NCBI GenBank assembly: GCA_905214625.1
Contig: CAJMMQ010000015.1
Coordinates: 1 to 64,000 of the forward strand
Reading direction: 5' to 3'
Origin: an uncultured bacterium
GTDB lineage: Bacteria > Bacteroidota > Bacteroidia > Bacteroidales > Bacteroidaceae
Length of the DNA: 64,000 nucleotides
A program made the translations under genes and the position numbers. The notes beneath the pieces were generated by a model. The model was not told where the DNA came from. It ran no database searches and saw only the letters and a program-made list of their open reading frames with translations. Of this stretch, positions 52,716-61,302 are shown piece by piece (position 1 is the first letter of the stretch; the number at the start of each line of letters is the position of its first letter).

Positions 52716-53663
52716 ATGTCTGTAAAAAATATTTTCAACAAAGTCTTTCTGCTCAAATCCATAATTATTCTGCCGTCATTTATTCTGCTGGGTACCTCAT
52801 GCAGCAATGACGATAACGATAACGAAGAGAGCGAAAAAGAAGAAATCAACCTTAATAAAAATGAAGTAACAACTGACGCAGCTGTAACCCGACTTGAATT
52901 TCCGCGTCTGAAAGGTGGCAGCAGTATTGTTCTCATTTACAGGACAAAAGGCTATAAACAATATGACAAAGACGAAATAAACTATTGCGTTGAGTGGGAC
53001 TGCACAAAAAAATCACAACGTTGGTCATGTTATCAGATGCACCAAGGCTACACCGGAAATTATAGTCGCGTGACAGACAGCTATCATAACGACCCCAACC
53101 TCGATTCAGAATATTATTGGGCAACCGACTATTTTTATGGCTCCGGATATGAGCATGGGCATATCTGCCCCAATGCCGACAGAAAATATTCATACGACGC
53201 CAATTACCAGACTTTCTACTTGACCAACATGCAGCCGCAGTATCATAAGTTCAACGGCTATTCAAACAGCGGGCAGGATCAAGGCGAAGGTCTTTGGGTT
53301 AGGATGGAAGACCAAGTGCGCACATGGACACCACGGGCGAAAACAGACACGCTCTACGTATGCAAGGGGGGAACAATAGACAACGAAGACCAGATAATTT
53401 CAAGAATACAGGGCAAACTCATCGTACCAAAATATTTCTTCATGGCCTGTCTTCTTAAAAACAGCGAGGGCTATAGAGCCATCGGATTCTGGGCCGAACA
53501 GAAGAAAAACGAGTGGCGTACAGACGACCCGCTCTCGCTATATGCCGTTACGATAGACCGGCTCGAAGAGCTTACAGGCATCGACTTCTTCTGCAATCTG
53601 CCTGATGAAACTGAGAATAAAGTTGAAAGCAGCATAGCCCTCAAAGCATGGGGACTAAAATAA
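52716..53663 (+). CDS. DNA/RNA non-specific endonuclease (NUC1 family), lipoprotein
   Basis: A 315-aa SPII lipoprotein (lipobox GTSC, cysteine near residue 29) with an acidic linker and a NUC1 beta-beta-alpha-metal nuclease domain (about 70-300). The active site GHICPNADR at 148-156 contains the catalytic His149 in the place of the DRGH signature, and FYLTNMQPQYHKFN near 167-180 the metal-binding Asn. It should cut DNA and RNA of either strandedness at the cell surface. Near the TonB-like receptor and the EEP nuclease, it fits a nucleic-acid scavenging role; defence against free DNA is an alternative. Confidence 0.93.
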   Translation: MSVKNIFNKVFLLKSIIILPSFILLGTSCSNDDNDNEESEKEEINLNKNEVTTDAAVTRLEFPRLKGGSSIVLIYRTKGYKQYDKDEINYCVEWDCTKKSQRWSCYQMHQGYTGNYSRVTDSYHNDPNLDSEYYWATDYFYGSGYEHGHICPNADRKYSYDANYQTFYLTNMQPQYHKFNGYSNSGQDQGEGLWVRMEDQVRTWTPRAKTDTLYVCKGGTIDNEDQIISRIQGKLIVPKYFFMACLLKNSEGYRAIGFWAEQKKNEWRTDDPLSLYAVTIDRLEELTGIDFFCNLPDETENKVESSIALKAWGLK

Positions 53664-53688
53664 ACGATAACACCATTCCAATATGATA

Positions 53689-53799
53689 AGAGCCATATCT
53701 ATAAAAATCTGAGCTTGATATGGCTCTAAATTATCTTCAATATATAAAACATCATCCGGAAAAATAAAATCGGCTCAAATCTGATGCAGATTTGAGCCG
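53689..53799 (+). terminator. Two hairpins after the NUC1 gene
   Basis: AGAGCCATATC (53689-53699) and GATATGGCTCT (53717-53727) form an 11-bp stem. CGGCTCAAATCTG (53771-53783) and CAGATTTGAGCCG (53787-53799) form a 13-bp stem with a 3-nt loop. The second shares TGCAGATTTG with the right end of the dispersed intergenic element. Confidence 0.65.
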
Positions 53800-54201
53800 G
53801 CGTTACGTCTGAAAATCAATCATTTCCATTTATTATCATTGTAAAGAGAGTATACAAAAACGTGATTACAACACAAATGCAGATGCGTGACTATGAGTAA
53901 AATTACATTGTATGGTAAATCCGTGTTTTTGTTTTTATCTGCATCTTTCACATCTTCAACGCTTTTATCGCATACCCCTCTTTACTACAACTGAATATAA
54001 AGACACTTTCACCGTTTGCATCACTGCAAATTCGGCTATACACAATTTATTCCCAATAATTTTCAACCTTGTCATAACATCCATCAACCGAGTCTATATA
54101 TTCTGTTCAATCATATTATAAATGTTTCATTTAACCAACTATCTTTTCGTAACAAAAATGTGTATTAACAGCTACCATAACACACCCAAGCGAGCATGAT
54201 G
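53800..54201. other. Intergenic gap, no gene supported
   Basis: About 400 bp of AT-rich sequence. Some stretches on both strands look like degenerate coding sequence (a 69-aa open frame at 53912-54121 has no family features). I see no promoter, repeat or RNA that I can support here. Confidence 0.4.
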
Positions 54202-55566
54202 TCACACAATGGCATCGAGCGTGCTTATGTTTTTCTTAATGTCTTCGTCCGATAACGAATAATTAATCAGGTCTCCGTTGAGATACTGGTCATAAGCCGT
54301 CATGTCTATTAGGCCGTGGCCGCTAAGGTTAAACAATATAACCTTCTGCTCTCCACTCTCCTTGCACTTTACGGCCTCACGTATGGTTGCCGCTATTGCA
54401 TGGCAGCTCTCAGGAGCGGGCACAATGCCCTCGGTGCGGGCAAAGAGCATACCGGCATCGAACGACTCAAGCTGTGGAATGTCAACACCGCGCATCATAC
54501 CGTCTTTCAACAGCTGCGACACTATCACGCCCGCACCATGATAACGCAGTCCGCCGGCATGAATGTTGGCCGGCTTGAAGTCGTGACCGAGCGTAAACAT
54601 GGGCAACAGCGGCGTATAGCCTGCCTCGTCGCCAAAATCATACTGAAACACTCCACGGGTAAGCTTAGGACAGCTTGCCGGCTCGGCGGCGATAAATTCC
54701 GTGGTCTTTCCTTCTTTTATATTATGGCGCATAAACGGAAACGCTATTCCGCCGAAGTTTGAGCCACCGCCAAAGCACGCAATAACCATGTCGGGATATT
54801 CGTCTGCCATCTCCATCTGTTTCTCAGCCTCAAGCCCGATAACCGTCTGATGGAGCGCCACATGATTAAGCACCGAGCCGAGCGTGTATTTACAATGCGG
54901 CGTAGTGGTGGCCAGCTCTATGGCCTCTGATATTGCTGTTCCGAGCGATCCCTGATGCATTGGGTCGCGGGTTATGATATCCTTTCCGGCACGTGTCGAC
55001 ATTGACGGCGACCCCGTCACCTCTGCACCGAACGTGCGCATCAGTATGCTGCGGTAGGGTTTCTGCCTAAGGCTTATCTTTACCTGATACACGGCAGCCT
55101 CAAGGCCGAACACCTTTGCGGCATAGCTCAAAGCCGCGCCCCACTGCCCTGCTCCGGTTTCGGTTGTAACGTTGGTTGTGCCTTCCTGCTTGCAGTAGTA
55201 GCACTGCGCAAGAGCCGAATTTATCTTATGACTGCCAAGAGGATTAACGCTCTCGTTCTTAAAATATATATGTGCCGGAGTGTCTAATGCCTTCTCAAGG
55301 GCGTAGGCGCGCACCAGCGGCGTAGAGCGGTAATACTTATACATGTCGAGCACCTCTTCGGGAATGTCTATCCACGCATGCTCCTGATCAAACTCCTGCC
55401 TGCAACATTCTTCACAGAACACTGGAAAGAGGTCTTCTGCCTTCAGGGCTTCTTTCGTTGCCGGATTAAGGGGAGGCAGCGGTTTGTTTACCATGTCTGC
55501 CTGTATGTTGTACCACTGTGTGGGTATCTCTTTTTCTTGTAGTATAAATCTTTTTTGCTTCGTCAT
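54202..55566 (-). CDS. TrpB-like PLP-dependent enzyme (tryptophan synthase beta type 2)
   Basis: Condenses indole (or a related nucleophile) with serine to make tryptophan, or acts as a stand-alone indole-salvage enzyme. Start at the ATG 55566 (MTKQKRFILQEKE); a GTG nine bases upstream is less likely. The 454-aa protein has the TrpB2 features: STPLVRAYALEKAL near 85, the PLP lysine in NPLGSHKINSALAQ near 108, ETGAGQWGAA near 138, and the glycine-rich phosphate loop CFGGGSNFGG near 266. TrpB2 enzymes are larger than TrpB1 and often lack a TrpA partner; no trpA is nearby. Own -7 box TAAATTTG at 55614-55621. Confidence 0.93.
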   Translation of the reverse strand: MTKQKRFILQEKEIPTQWYNIQADMVNKPLPPLNPATKEALKAEDLFPVFCEECCRQEFDQEHAWIDIPEEVLDMYKYYRSTPLVRAYALEKALDTPAHIYFKNESVNPLGSHKINSALAQCYYCKQEGTTNVTTETGAGQWGAALSYAAKVFGLEAAVYQVKISLRQKPYRSILMRTFGAEVTGSPSMSTRAGKDIITRDPMHQGSLGTAISEAIELATTTPHCKYTLGSVLNHVALHQTVIGLEAEKQMEMADEYPDMVIACFGGGSNFGGIAFPFMRHNIKEGKTTEFIAAEPASCPKLTRGVFQYDFGDEAGYTPLLPMFTLGHDFKPANIHAGGLRYHGAGVIVSQLLKDGMMRGVDIPQLESFDAGMLFARTEGIVPAPESCHAIAATIREAVKCKESGEQKVILFNLSGHGLIDMTAYDQYLNGDLINYSLSDEDIKKNISTLDAIV

Positions 55567-55613
55567 TTTCAGCACTTTTATTTCTGTTTGTTACTTATAG
55601 TATGTATTGAGTG

Positions 55614-55621
55614 CAAATTTA
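55614..55621 (-). promoter_or_regulatory. Promoter -7 box for trpB2-type gene
   Basis: TAAATTTG on the minus strand matches TAnnTTTG, giving a leader of about 40 nt. Confidence 0.5.
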
Positions 55622-55790
55622 ATATATTTTCTGATTAAAAATAAAATATTTTCAAATATTTTACTCAAATAAGTTACAATATGCTTTTACACCTTATTAT
55701 ATAACGACAAAAAGTAAGATGTGAAGGTTTTTAATGACAAAAAGCAACAAATAAAACTATTACGCCTCATTGTCCTTTACAAAAAAACAC

Positions 55791-55798
55791 TACCTTTG
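55791..55798 (+). promoter_or_regulatory. Promoter -7 box 5 bp before the symporter ATG (leaderless candidate)
   Basis: TACCTTTG ends four bases before the ATG at 55803; ATTG at 55769-55772 is a reasonable -33 element. With the usual 6-7 bp from box to start, transcription would begin at or next to the A of the start codon. Confidence 0.55.
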
Positions 55799-55802
55799 CA
55801 CC

Positions 55803-57260
55803 ATGCTTATTCTCACAACAGTAATAGTTTATTTTGCCGTTCTTTTCGGCATAAGCCGCCTAACGTCGCGCAAGGCCGACAACGAGACATTCTACCGCGC
55901 CAACCGCAAATCGCCATGGTATATGGTTGCCTTCGGCATGATAGGCGCATCGGTGTCGGGTGCCAGCTTCGTTTCTGTGCCGGGCATGGTGATGCGCATG
56001 GACATGACCTACATGCAGACGTGCATCGGATTCATACTGGGATATTTTGCCATAGCCTTCATCCTGCTGCCCGTATATTACAGGCTCAATCTTACCACCA
56101 TCTATTCGTACCTGCGCGGGCGGCTCGGGCCGCGGTCGTACAAGACAGGGTCTGCCTTCTTCATCCTGTCTGACCTTACGGCCGTAGCTGTAAAATTCTA
56201 CGTTGTGTGCATCATCCTGCAGCGCTTTGTGCTCGATGCCTACGATGTGCCCTTTGCCGTAACCGTGCCCGTACTGATGTTCCTTATATGGCTCTACACG
56301 CACAAGGGCGGAATAAAGACGCTCGTATGGACCGACACCGTACAGACGGTGTGCATGCTGGGCGCGCTGGTGCTGATAATAACAGAAGTGGCCGGAGAGC
56401 TCGACATGAGCATAGGCGAGGCTGCAAGGGCTGTGGCAGCCGACAGCCACAGCCGCATGTTTGTGTTCAGCGACTGGATTTCTACCCAGAATTTCTGGAA
56501 ACAGCTTGTCAGCGGAGCGTTCATTGTGATCGTGATGACCGGACTTAACCAGAACATGATGCAGAAGAACCTTACATGCAAGACTCTTGCTGAAGCACGC
56601 AAGGACATGTGCACTTACGGCTTTGCATTTGTACCCGTAAATCTTCTTTTTCTGAGCCTTGGGGTGCTGCTCATGATGCTTGCCGGGCGCAAAGGTATGC
56701 CCCTGCCCGACAGCCCCGACGAGCTGCTGCCAATGTTTGCAGCCACGGGCGAGCTTGGGCCGGCCGTCGTGGTGCTGTTCATCATAGGCATAGTGGCCGC
56801 CTCGGCCAGCACCGTAGACTCCTCGCTGACGGCCCTCACCACCAGCTATTGCGTCGACATTAAGGAGCAGCCCGCCGACATCAGCCTGCGCCGGCGCGTA
56901 CATGTGGCCATAGCAGTAATCTTCGCTGTGTTCATACTCCTGTTCAGGATGATAAACTCAACAAGCGTCATCGATGCCATATTCATCCTGTGCTCATACA
57001 CCTACGGCCCGCTGCTCGGACTGTTTGCCTTCGGCCTGCTCACAAAAAGGCCCGTGGCCGACAAAGCCGCGCCGTATATTGCCGTGGCATCGCCGCTGAT
57101 ATGCCTTGCGGCCAACTACATAGTGCCGGCGGCAACGGGATATAAATTCGGCTACGAACTGCTGCTGCTCAACGGCCTTATAACCTTCGGCGGACTATGG
57201 CTTAGCGGAGTCGGCAAGAATCAGGATAAATACAGTGCCACAGGACAAAAACAGAGCTAA
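55803..57260 (+). CDS. Sodium:solute symporter family protein
   Basis: Na+-coupled importer of the SSS family in the inner membrane; substrate unknown (this branch includes transporters of sialic acid, proline and other solutes). Start taken at 55803 (MLILTTVIVYFAVLFGISRL), the family N-terminus; an upstream in-frame ATG at 55770 would contain the promoter. The 485-aa protein has about thirteen hydrophobic segments. Typical SSS signatures: FYRANRKSPWYMVAFGMIGA followed by SVSGASFVSVPG near 30-60, and SASTVDSSLTALTTSY near 330 with sodium-site serines and threonines. The next gene, a transporter 122 bp downstream, has its own promoter. Confidence 0.92.
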   Translation: MLILTTVIVYFAVLFGISRLTSRKADNETFYRANRKSPWYMVAFGMIGASVSGASFVSVPGMVMRMDMTYMQTCIGFILGYFAIAFILLPVYYRLNLTTIYSYLRGRLGPRSYKTGSAFFILSDLTAVAVKFYVVCIILQRFVLDAYDVPFAVTVPVLMFLIWLYTHKGGIKTLVWTDTVQTVCMLGALVLIITEVAGELDMSIGEAARAVAADSHSRMFVFSDWISTQNFWKQLVSGAFIVIVMTGLNQNMMQKNLTCKTLAEARKDMCTYGFAFVPVNLLFLSLGVLLMMLAGRKGMPLPDSPDELLPMFAATGELGPAVVVLFIIGIVAASASTVDSSLTALTTSYCVDIKEQPADISLRRRVHVAIAVIFAVFILLFRMINSTSVIDAIFILCSYTYGPLLGLFAFGLLTKRPVADKAAPYIAVASPLICLAANYIVPAATGYKFGYELLLLNGLITFGGLWLSGVGKNQDKYSATGQKQS

Positions 57261-57327
57261 ATGACAATAAGCCGTAACGAAACATCTTTTTATCGTGATT
57301 ATGCGTCGGCTTATTAAATTTGTTTTG

Positions 57328-57335
57328 TACTTTTG
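57328..57335 (+). promoter_or_regulatory. Promoter -7 box for AAE transporter
   Basis: TACTTTTG matches TAnnTTTG, 47 bp before the ATG. No strong -33 element. Confidence 0.5.
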
Positions 57336-57382
57336 CACCGCACATACATTTTTAAGGTAGAAAAAAAATTCCCTATAATAAC

Positions 57383-59044
57383 ATGGAATGGATTAACGGA
57401 CTATTCACCACCCACTCTGCCCTGCAGACCATGGTGCTGCTGTCGCTGATAATAGCGGCCGGACTTGCCCTTGGCAAAATTCACATTAAAGGCATATCGC
57501 TCGGCGTGGCCTTTGTGTTTTTCGTAGGCATCGTGGCCGGCCACTTCCAGCTGAGCGCCGACCAGAGTATGCTCAACTTTGCCGAGACGTTCGGACTTAC
57601 AGTGTTTGTTTATACTCTCGGACTCTACGTGGGGCCTAACTTCTTCGGGCTTATGCGCCACGAGGGCATTGCCGCCAACCTGTGGAGCCTGGGTGTCATA
57701 GCCATAGGCACCGTCATGGCCCTCGGCCTGTGCCTTGTCCTGCCGGTAAGTCTGCCCGACATGGTGGGCATTCTGTGCGGAGCAACTACCAACACGCCCG
57801 CACTGGGAGCCGCACAACAGGCCCTTGAGGCCGCCGGACTTCAGAGCGGAGGGGCTGCACTTGGCTGCGCCGTTACTTATCCGCTGGGCGTGGTGGGCGT
57901 GATACTGGCAATGATACTAATCAGAAAGCTGCTGGTAAAGCCGGCCGACCTTGAGCCGCGCATAACGATGGAGGAAGACAACACATACGTGGCGCAGTTT
58001 GTGGTGATAAACCCGGCACTCGAGGGCAAGACGCTTGCACAGATTTCACAAAAATCGCACATCAAGTTTATAGTGTCACGCATCTGGCGCGACGGCGAAG
58101 TGATAATGCCGCTGGCCAACACGCAGCTGCGCATAAACGACAATGTGCTCGTTGTAACCACAGCCGATGAGATTCCTTCGATAGAAATACTATTGGGAAA
58201 GAAGATTGAGACGGACTGGAACAGGAAGAAGATTGACTGGAACGCAATCGACGCACACGTTGAGAGCCGCATAATAGTAATATCGAGCCGTGTGCTCAAC
58301 GGCAAGCACCTCGGACAGCTGCACCTGCGTGACACCTACGGGGTGAACGTCAGCCGCATACTAAGGGGCGACATAAAGCTGCTCGCCACCGACGACATAC
58401 GCCTGCAATACGGCGACAGGCTGACCGTGGTAGGCGCACCCGAGGACATAAACCACGTGGAGGGCTTCCTCGGCAATGCCGTGCAGACACTTAACGAGCC
58501 TAACCTTGCGGCCATATTCCTTGGCATAATGCTCGGCTTGGCCATAGGCACGATACCGCTGAACCTGCCGGGCATGAGTGCGCCAGTGCGCTTAGGCCTT
58601 GCCGGCGGCCCTATTGTCGTAGGCATACTCGTAGGCTCGCTCGGCCCGCGCGCTCACTTTATCAGCTACACCACGCCGTCGGCCTCGCTTATGCTGCGCA
58701 AGCTTGGCCTGTCGCTCTACCTTGCCTGCCTCGGCCTTGAGGCCGGTTATCAGTTCTTCGAGACCGTGGTGCGCCCCGAAGGCCTGCTGTGGATAGGCAT
58801 AGGCTTCGCACTCACCGTGGTGCCGGTGCTGATAATAGGAGCAGCAGCACTGCTCACGCACAAATACGACTTCGGCACTATATGCGGCATACTGTGCGGC
58901 TCAATGGCCAACCCCATGGCCCTAAGCTACGCTAACGACACACTGAAAGGCGACTCAGCCTCAATAAGCTACACGTCAGTCTATCCGCTGGGCATGTTCG
59001 TGCGTGTGGTCATAGCCCAGGTGCTGGTAATGTTCCTGGTATAG
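57383..59044 (+). CDS. AAE-family (aspartate:alanine exchanger-like) transporter
   Basis: A 553-aa inner-membrane transporter with the YidE/YbjL arrangement: an N-terminal membrane half (about 15-195), two TrkA-C (RCK_C) cytoplasmic domains (about 200-285, QFVVINPALEGKTLAQISQK; about 290-370, ESRIIVISSRVLNGKHLGQL), and a C-terminal membrane half (about 375-553). Repeated glycine motifs GATTNTPALGAAQQAL (first half) and GSMANPMALSYAND (second half) mark the internal duplication. It may exchange or export organic or amino acids; the substrate is unknown. Confidence 0.92.
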   Translation: MEWINGLFTTHSALQTMVLLSLIIAAGLALGKIHIKGISLGVAFVFFVGIVAGHFQLSADQSMLNFAETFGLTVFVYTLGLYVGPNFFGLMRHEGIAANLWSLGVIAIGTVMALGLCLVLPVSLPDMVGILCGATTNTPALGAAQQALEAAGLQSGGAALGCAVTYPLGVVGVILAMILIRKLLVKPADLEPRITMEEDNTYVAQFVVINPALEGKTLAQISQKSHIKFIVSRIWRDGEVIMPLANTQLRINDNVLVVTTADEIPSIEILLGKKIETDWNRKKIDWNAIDAHVESRIIVISSRVLNGKHLGQLHLRDTYGVNVSRILRGDIKLLATDDIRLQYGDRLTVVGAPEDINHVEGFLGNAVQTLNEPNLAAIFLGIMLGLAIGTIPLNLPGMSAPVRLGLAGGPIVVGILVGSLGPRAHFISYTTPSASLMLRKLGLSLYLACLGLEAGYQFFETVVRPEGLLWIGIGFALTVVPVLIIGAAALLTHKYDFGTICGILCGSMANPMALSYANDTLKGDSASISYTSVYPLGMFVRVVIAQVLVMFLV

Positions 59045-59106
59045 CCTCAACAAAAAAAGAAGGTAAAAGCGGCATGCAGGCGCAATGCCATCACCGCGAC
59101 AAATAC

Positions 59107-59154
59107 AAAGAAATTGCAGCAAAGATGTATTTTTCACTTTGCTGCAATTTCTTT
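59107..59154 (+). terminator. Intrinsic terminator
   Basis: AAAGAAATTGCAGCAAAG (59107-59124) and its perfect complement (59137-59154), an 18-bp stem, 62 bp after the AAE transporter. Confidence 0.9.
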
Positions 59155-59159
59155 ATATA

Positions 59160-59580
59160 TCCTTACTATCTGAAAAACCTTGACGCTCCAGAATCGCATT
59201 ATTTCAAAATTAAAATATTTTGTACGCAAATACGCTGAAATACGTGTGCAAACGCAACTGCACAAGCAACAGCATTTTACAGAGAATCTACAGTGTTGTG
59301 TGCAATAAAATCAGGCACAAAAAGCCTGAAAAAGGCATCGAAACAGACTCAAAAACAGCCGTTTTGGCACTAAAAAAGCGGCCACTTTTTAGTAATAACA
59401 AGCCCGTTTACGATGCAAAACCATACCGTTTTTCATGTTTTGTAAATATTCTTTATCATCACAAGGCTTTTTTCCTCACATGTTTTTCTATTTCATCCTA
59501 AAATCCCGACAAATCCGAAATATCATTTTGCGCATCATTCTAACCAAATGCTGTCATTTGCAGACATGCCGTAATCTATA
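59160..59580. repeat. Intergenic gap with degenerate TTTTGCAA-type repeats (K5)
   Basis: 59318-59440 carries units such as CAAAAACAGCCGTTTTGGCA, AAAAAAGCGGCCACTTTTTA and GATGCAAAACCATACCGTTT, weaker members of the K family. A 93-aa open frame (59220-59501) results from this repetitive DNA and is not supported as a gene. Confidence 0.45.
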
Positions 59581-59586
59581 TCAACA

Positions 59587-59653
59587 TTAGGGAAATCCCT
59601 AACCTTTTGTAGGGATAACAATTCTGTTGGCAGATATTTAATGCCTATCTTTG
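59587..59653 (+). promoter_or_regulatory. Promoter with two TAGGGA repeats, first in a perfect palindrome
   Basis: TAGGGA at 59588-59593 and 59610-59615 (22 bp apart), then -7 box TATCTTTG at 59646-59653, 36 bp after the second repeat begins; TTG at 59626-59628 serves as the -33 element. The first repeat belongs to TTAGGGA-AA-TCCCTAA (59587-59602), a perfect palindrome. The geometry is identical to that at 40755-40820. Confidence 0.65.
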
Positions 59654-59759
59654 CAACAGAAAAATAAATGAAAGCAATGCCCAAGACGACAATATACGTA
59701 ACAAAGGCAAGCTGAAAATAAAAAGAACAATAACAACAAAACAATAAGGAGACAACGCT

Positions 59760-60200
59760 ATGAGAATATTCAGACTGTTACCGCTGCTAATGCTTCTGAC
59801 GCTCACATGCGCTACAACAGGAGCTTCGACTCTGACTGAGACATCATACGTAACTCAGCCAAAACCGAAACACCACAAGAAACCTCACCACAAGGCACCG
59901 CCACATAAAAAACCGCATCACAAAAAGCGACCTGCGCCGCCACACGGACGGCCGCCGGGAGTGGTGATACACCATAACCACAGGCCGTATATCTATTCGC
60001 ACGGACGTTATTACTGCGACAGAGGCGGCACATACGTAGTGGTAAAGCCGTCAATCGGAATGATTGTGCCAAGCCTGCCCACCGGCTACGTAACGGTTAA
60101 GCGTCCTCACGGCAGAATAGTCTACGCCTTCGGCGGAGTGGTTTACGAGAAAATTACTTCTAACGGAGCATTTAAGTTCAAAATTGTCGGTTTCTTATAA
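59760..60200 (+). CDS. DUF6515-family exported basic protein
   Basis: A 146-aa exported protein (signal peptide MRIFRLLPLLMLLTLTCATTGA; the cysteine may or may not be a lipobox). Residues 32-75 are a Lys/His/Pro-rich segment (repeated HKKPHHK) that may bind metal or polyanions. The rest is a compact beta domain (YVVVKPSIGMIVPSLPTGYV, then YAFGGVVYEK) typical of DUF6515. AAGGAGA lies before the start, stronger than the usual Bacteroidetes leader. It shares its TAGGGA promoter layout with the basic secreted protein gene at 40855. Function unknown; envelope association likely. Confidence 0.8.
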   Translation: MRIFRLLPLLMLLTLTCATTGASTLTETSYVTQPKPKHHKKPHHKAPPHKKPHHKKRPAPPHGRPPGVVIHHNHRPYIYSHGRYYCDRGGTYVVVKPSIGMIVPSLPTGYVTVKRPHGRIVYAFGGVVYEKITSNGAFKFKIVGFL

Positions 60201-60357
60201 AACATAAATTCCAGACCTAAAATGACATAAACCCCAAAACCTAAAATGATATAAACCAGGGAAGCCCTGAATAATGCTTTAATTTTGAATATAAAAAGAA
60301 AGTATGAACGCCACATGATGTCCATGAGCGTTCATACTTTTATGTTTTCATCGCATG
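60201..60357. terminator. Direct repeats and convergent terminator
   Basis: CCTAAAATGACATAAACC (60215-60232) and CCTAAAATGATATAAACC (60241-60258) are direct repeats 26 bp apart. AAAGTATGAACGC (60299-60311) and GCGTTCATACTTT (60328-60340) form a perfect 13-bp terminator stem with T run, serving the DUF6515 gene and, from the other side, the WYL gene. Confidence 0.8.
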
Positions 60358-61269
60358 TCATTTATTCTTAAGCCCGTAGGCTACTGCCATATCTGCCACC
60401 TCGTCAGCCATCTCGTTGCGGAACCATTCTGGCGACAACACCTCTACGGCTCCGCCGCGTGAAAGCAGTTCTTGTCTGAAATCGAATGTCGGCTTGATGT
60501 AATATTCAAAAACCGAATAGTCCGAATAAGTTTCTGTTTCTGTCTGTGAAGAGTGTAACTTCAGCGAACGCAGATACATTCGCTGACGACCATAAACCTT
60601 AATGCGCACACGCTCCGGCTCTATATCCTCGGTAATTATGCCGAAACAGCACGCAAACCAGGTTTCCGGGTAGAAGTCCTTTGGATAGGCAAACTTATTG
60701 TCGGTGGTGTCAAGCCTTAATATCCTGTCGAGCGAGAATGTCCTGACGGCATTGCGCTCGTCGCAAAATCCAACGACATACCACCGCTGCCTGAACACCT
60801 TGACACAATAAGGACTTATGGTATATTCCTTAGCCTCGTCGTCAAAGTATCCCTTATGACTTATCTCTATCTTCAGGCTGTCGCGCATCGCCTCAATTAC
60901 CGGTGCGAGATACTCCCGTCCCGACGGTATTTCCTCAAACAATATGCGCCGCTTCAGGTGATGGCTCTCATTTATAAGATTGTTCACCGCAAACGTGTTT
61001 AACAGCCAGTTGCGTATGCCGCCCCGCTCCATGTCCTCGGCATTCTCGATGTAATAATAGTAGCCGTGCCGGCGGTCACATTCAATGTTCACGTCAAACA
61101 CTTTCTCTATGGCCTTGCGCCAGTTGTGAAATGTGCGCAGAGGCAGGTCCATGCCTTCGCTGAGCTGCGAGCGCAGCCACCGCTCGTTTATCTCCTCGAA
61201 GGTTATGCGCTGCGCACGGTAGATTGTATCAACCAGCCAGATGTATTTGTCAAAAAGATCTTGTGTCAT
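60358..61269 (-). CDS. WYL-domain transcriptional regulator
   Basis: A 303-aa regulator: N-terminal helical DNA-binding region (about 1-75, RITFEEINERWLRSQLSEGM, LPLRTFHNWRKAIEKVF), a central WYL domain (about 130-200, YCVKVFRQRWYVVGFCDERN) and a C-terminal WCX-like domain. WYL regulators sense small molecules or nucleic-acid ligands, and many control defence or DNA-damage genes. It follows the AAA+ ATPase gene by 33 bp on the same strand and is likely co-transcribed. The palindromic operator at 63174-63214 upstream of the ATPase gene is a natural target for autoregulation. Confidence 0.9.
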   Translation of the reverse strand: MTQDLFDKYIWLVDTIYRAQRITFEEINERWLRSQLSEGMDLPLRTFHNWRKAIEKVFDVNIECDRRHGYYYYIENAEDMERGGIRNWLLNTFAVNNLINESHHLKRRILFEEIPSGREYLAPVIEAMRDSLKIEISHKGYFDDEAKEYTISPYCVKVFRQRWYVVGFCDERNAVRTFSLDRILRLDTTDNKFAYPKDFYPETWFACCFGIITEDIEPERVRIKVYGRQRMYLRSLKLHSSQTETETYSDYSVFEYYIKPTFDFRQELLSRGGAVEVLSPEWFRNEMADEVADMAVAYGLKNK

Positions 61270-61302
61270 ATTTTATTTTTTATTTAAACGTTCTATTTTG
61301 AA

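Noticed and set aside
53912-54121. 69-aa open frame in the gap before trpB2
   Set aside because: No family, no promoter and poor start context. Possibly decayed coding DNA, but this cannot be shown.
55860-56903. 347-aa open frame on the minus strand
   Set aside because: Antisense to the sodium:solute symporter; low-complexity His/Gln/Gly content typical of shadow frames in GC-rich coding sequence.
59220-59501. 93-aa open frame after the AAE transporter
   Set aside because: Built from degenerate TTTTGCAA-type repeats; composition and pattern are those of repeat-derived spurious frames.
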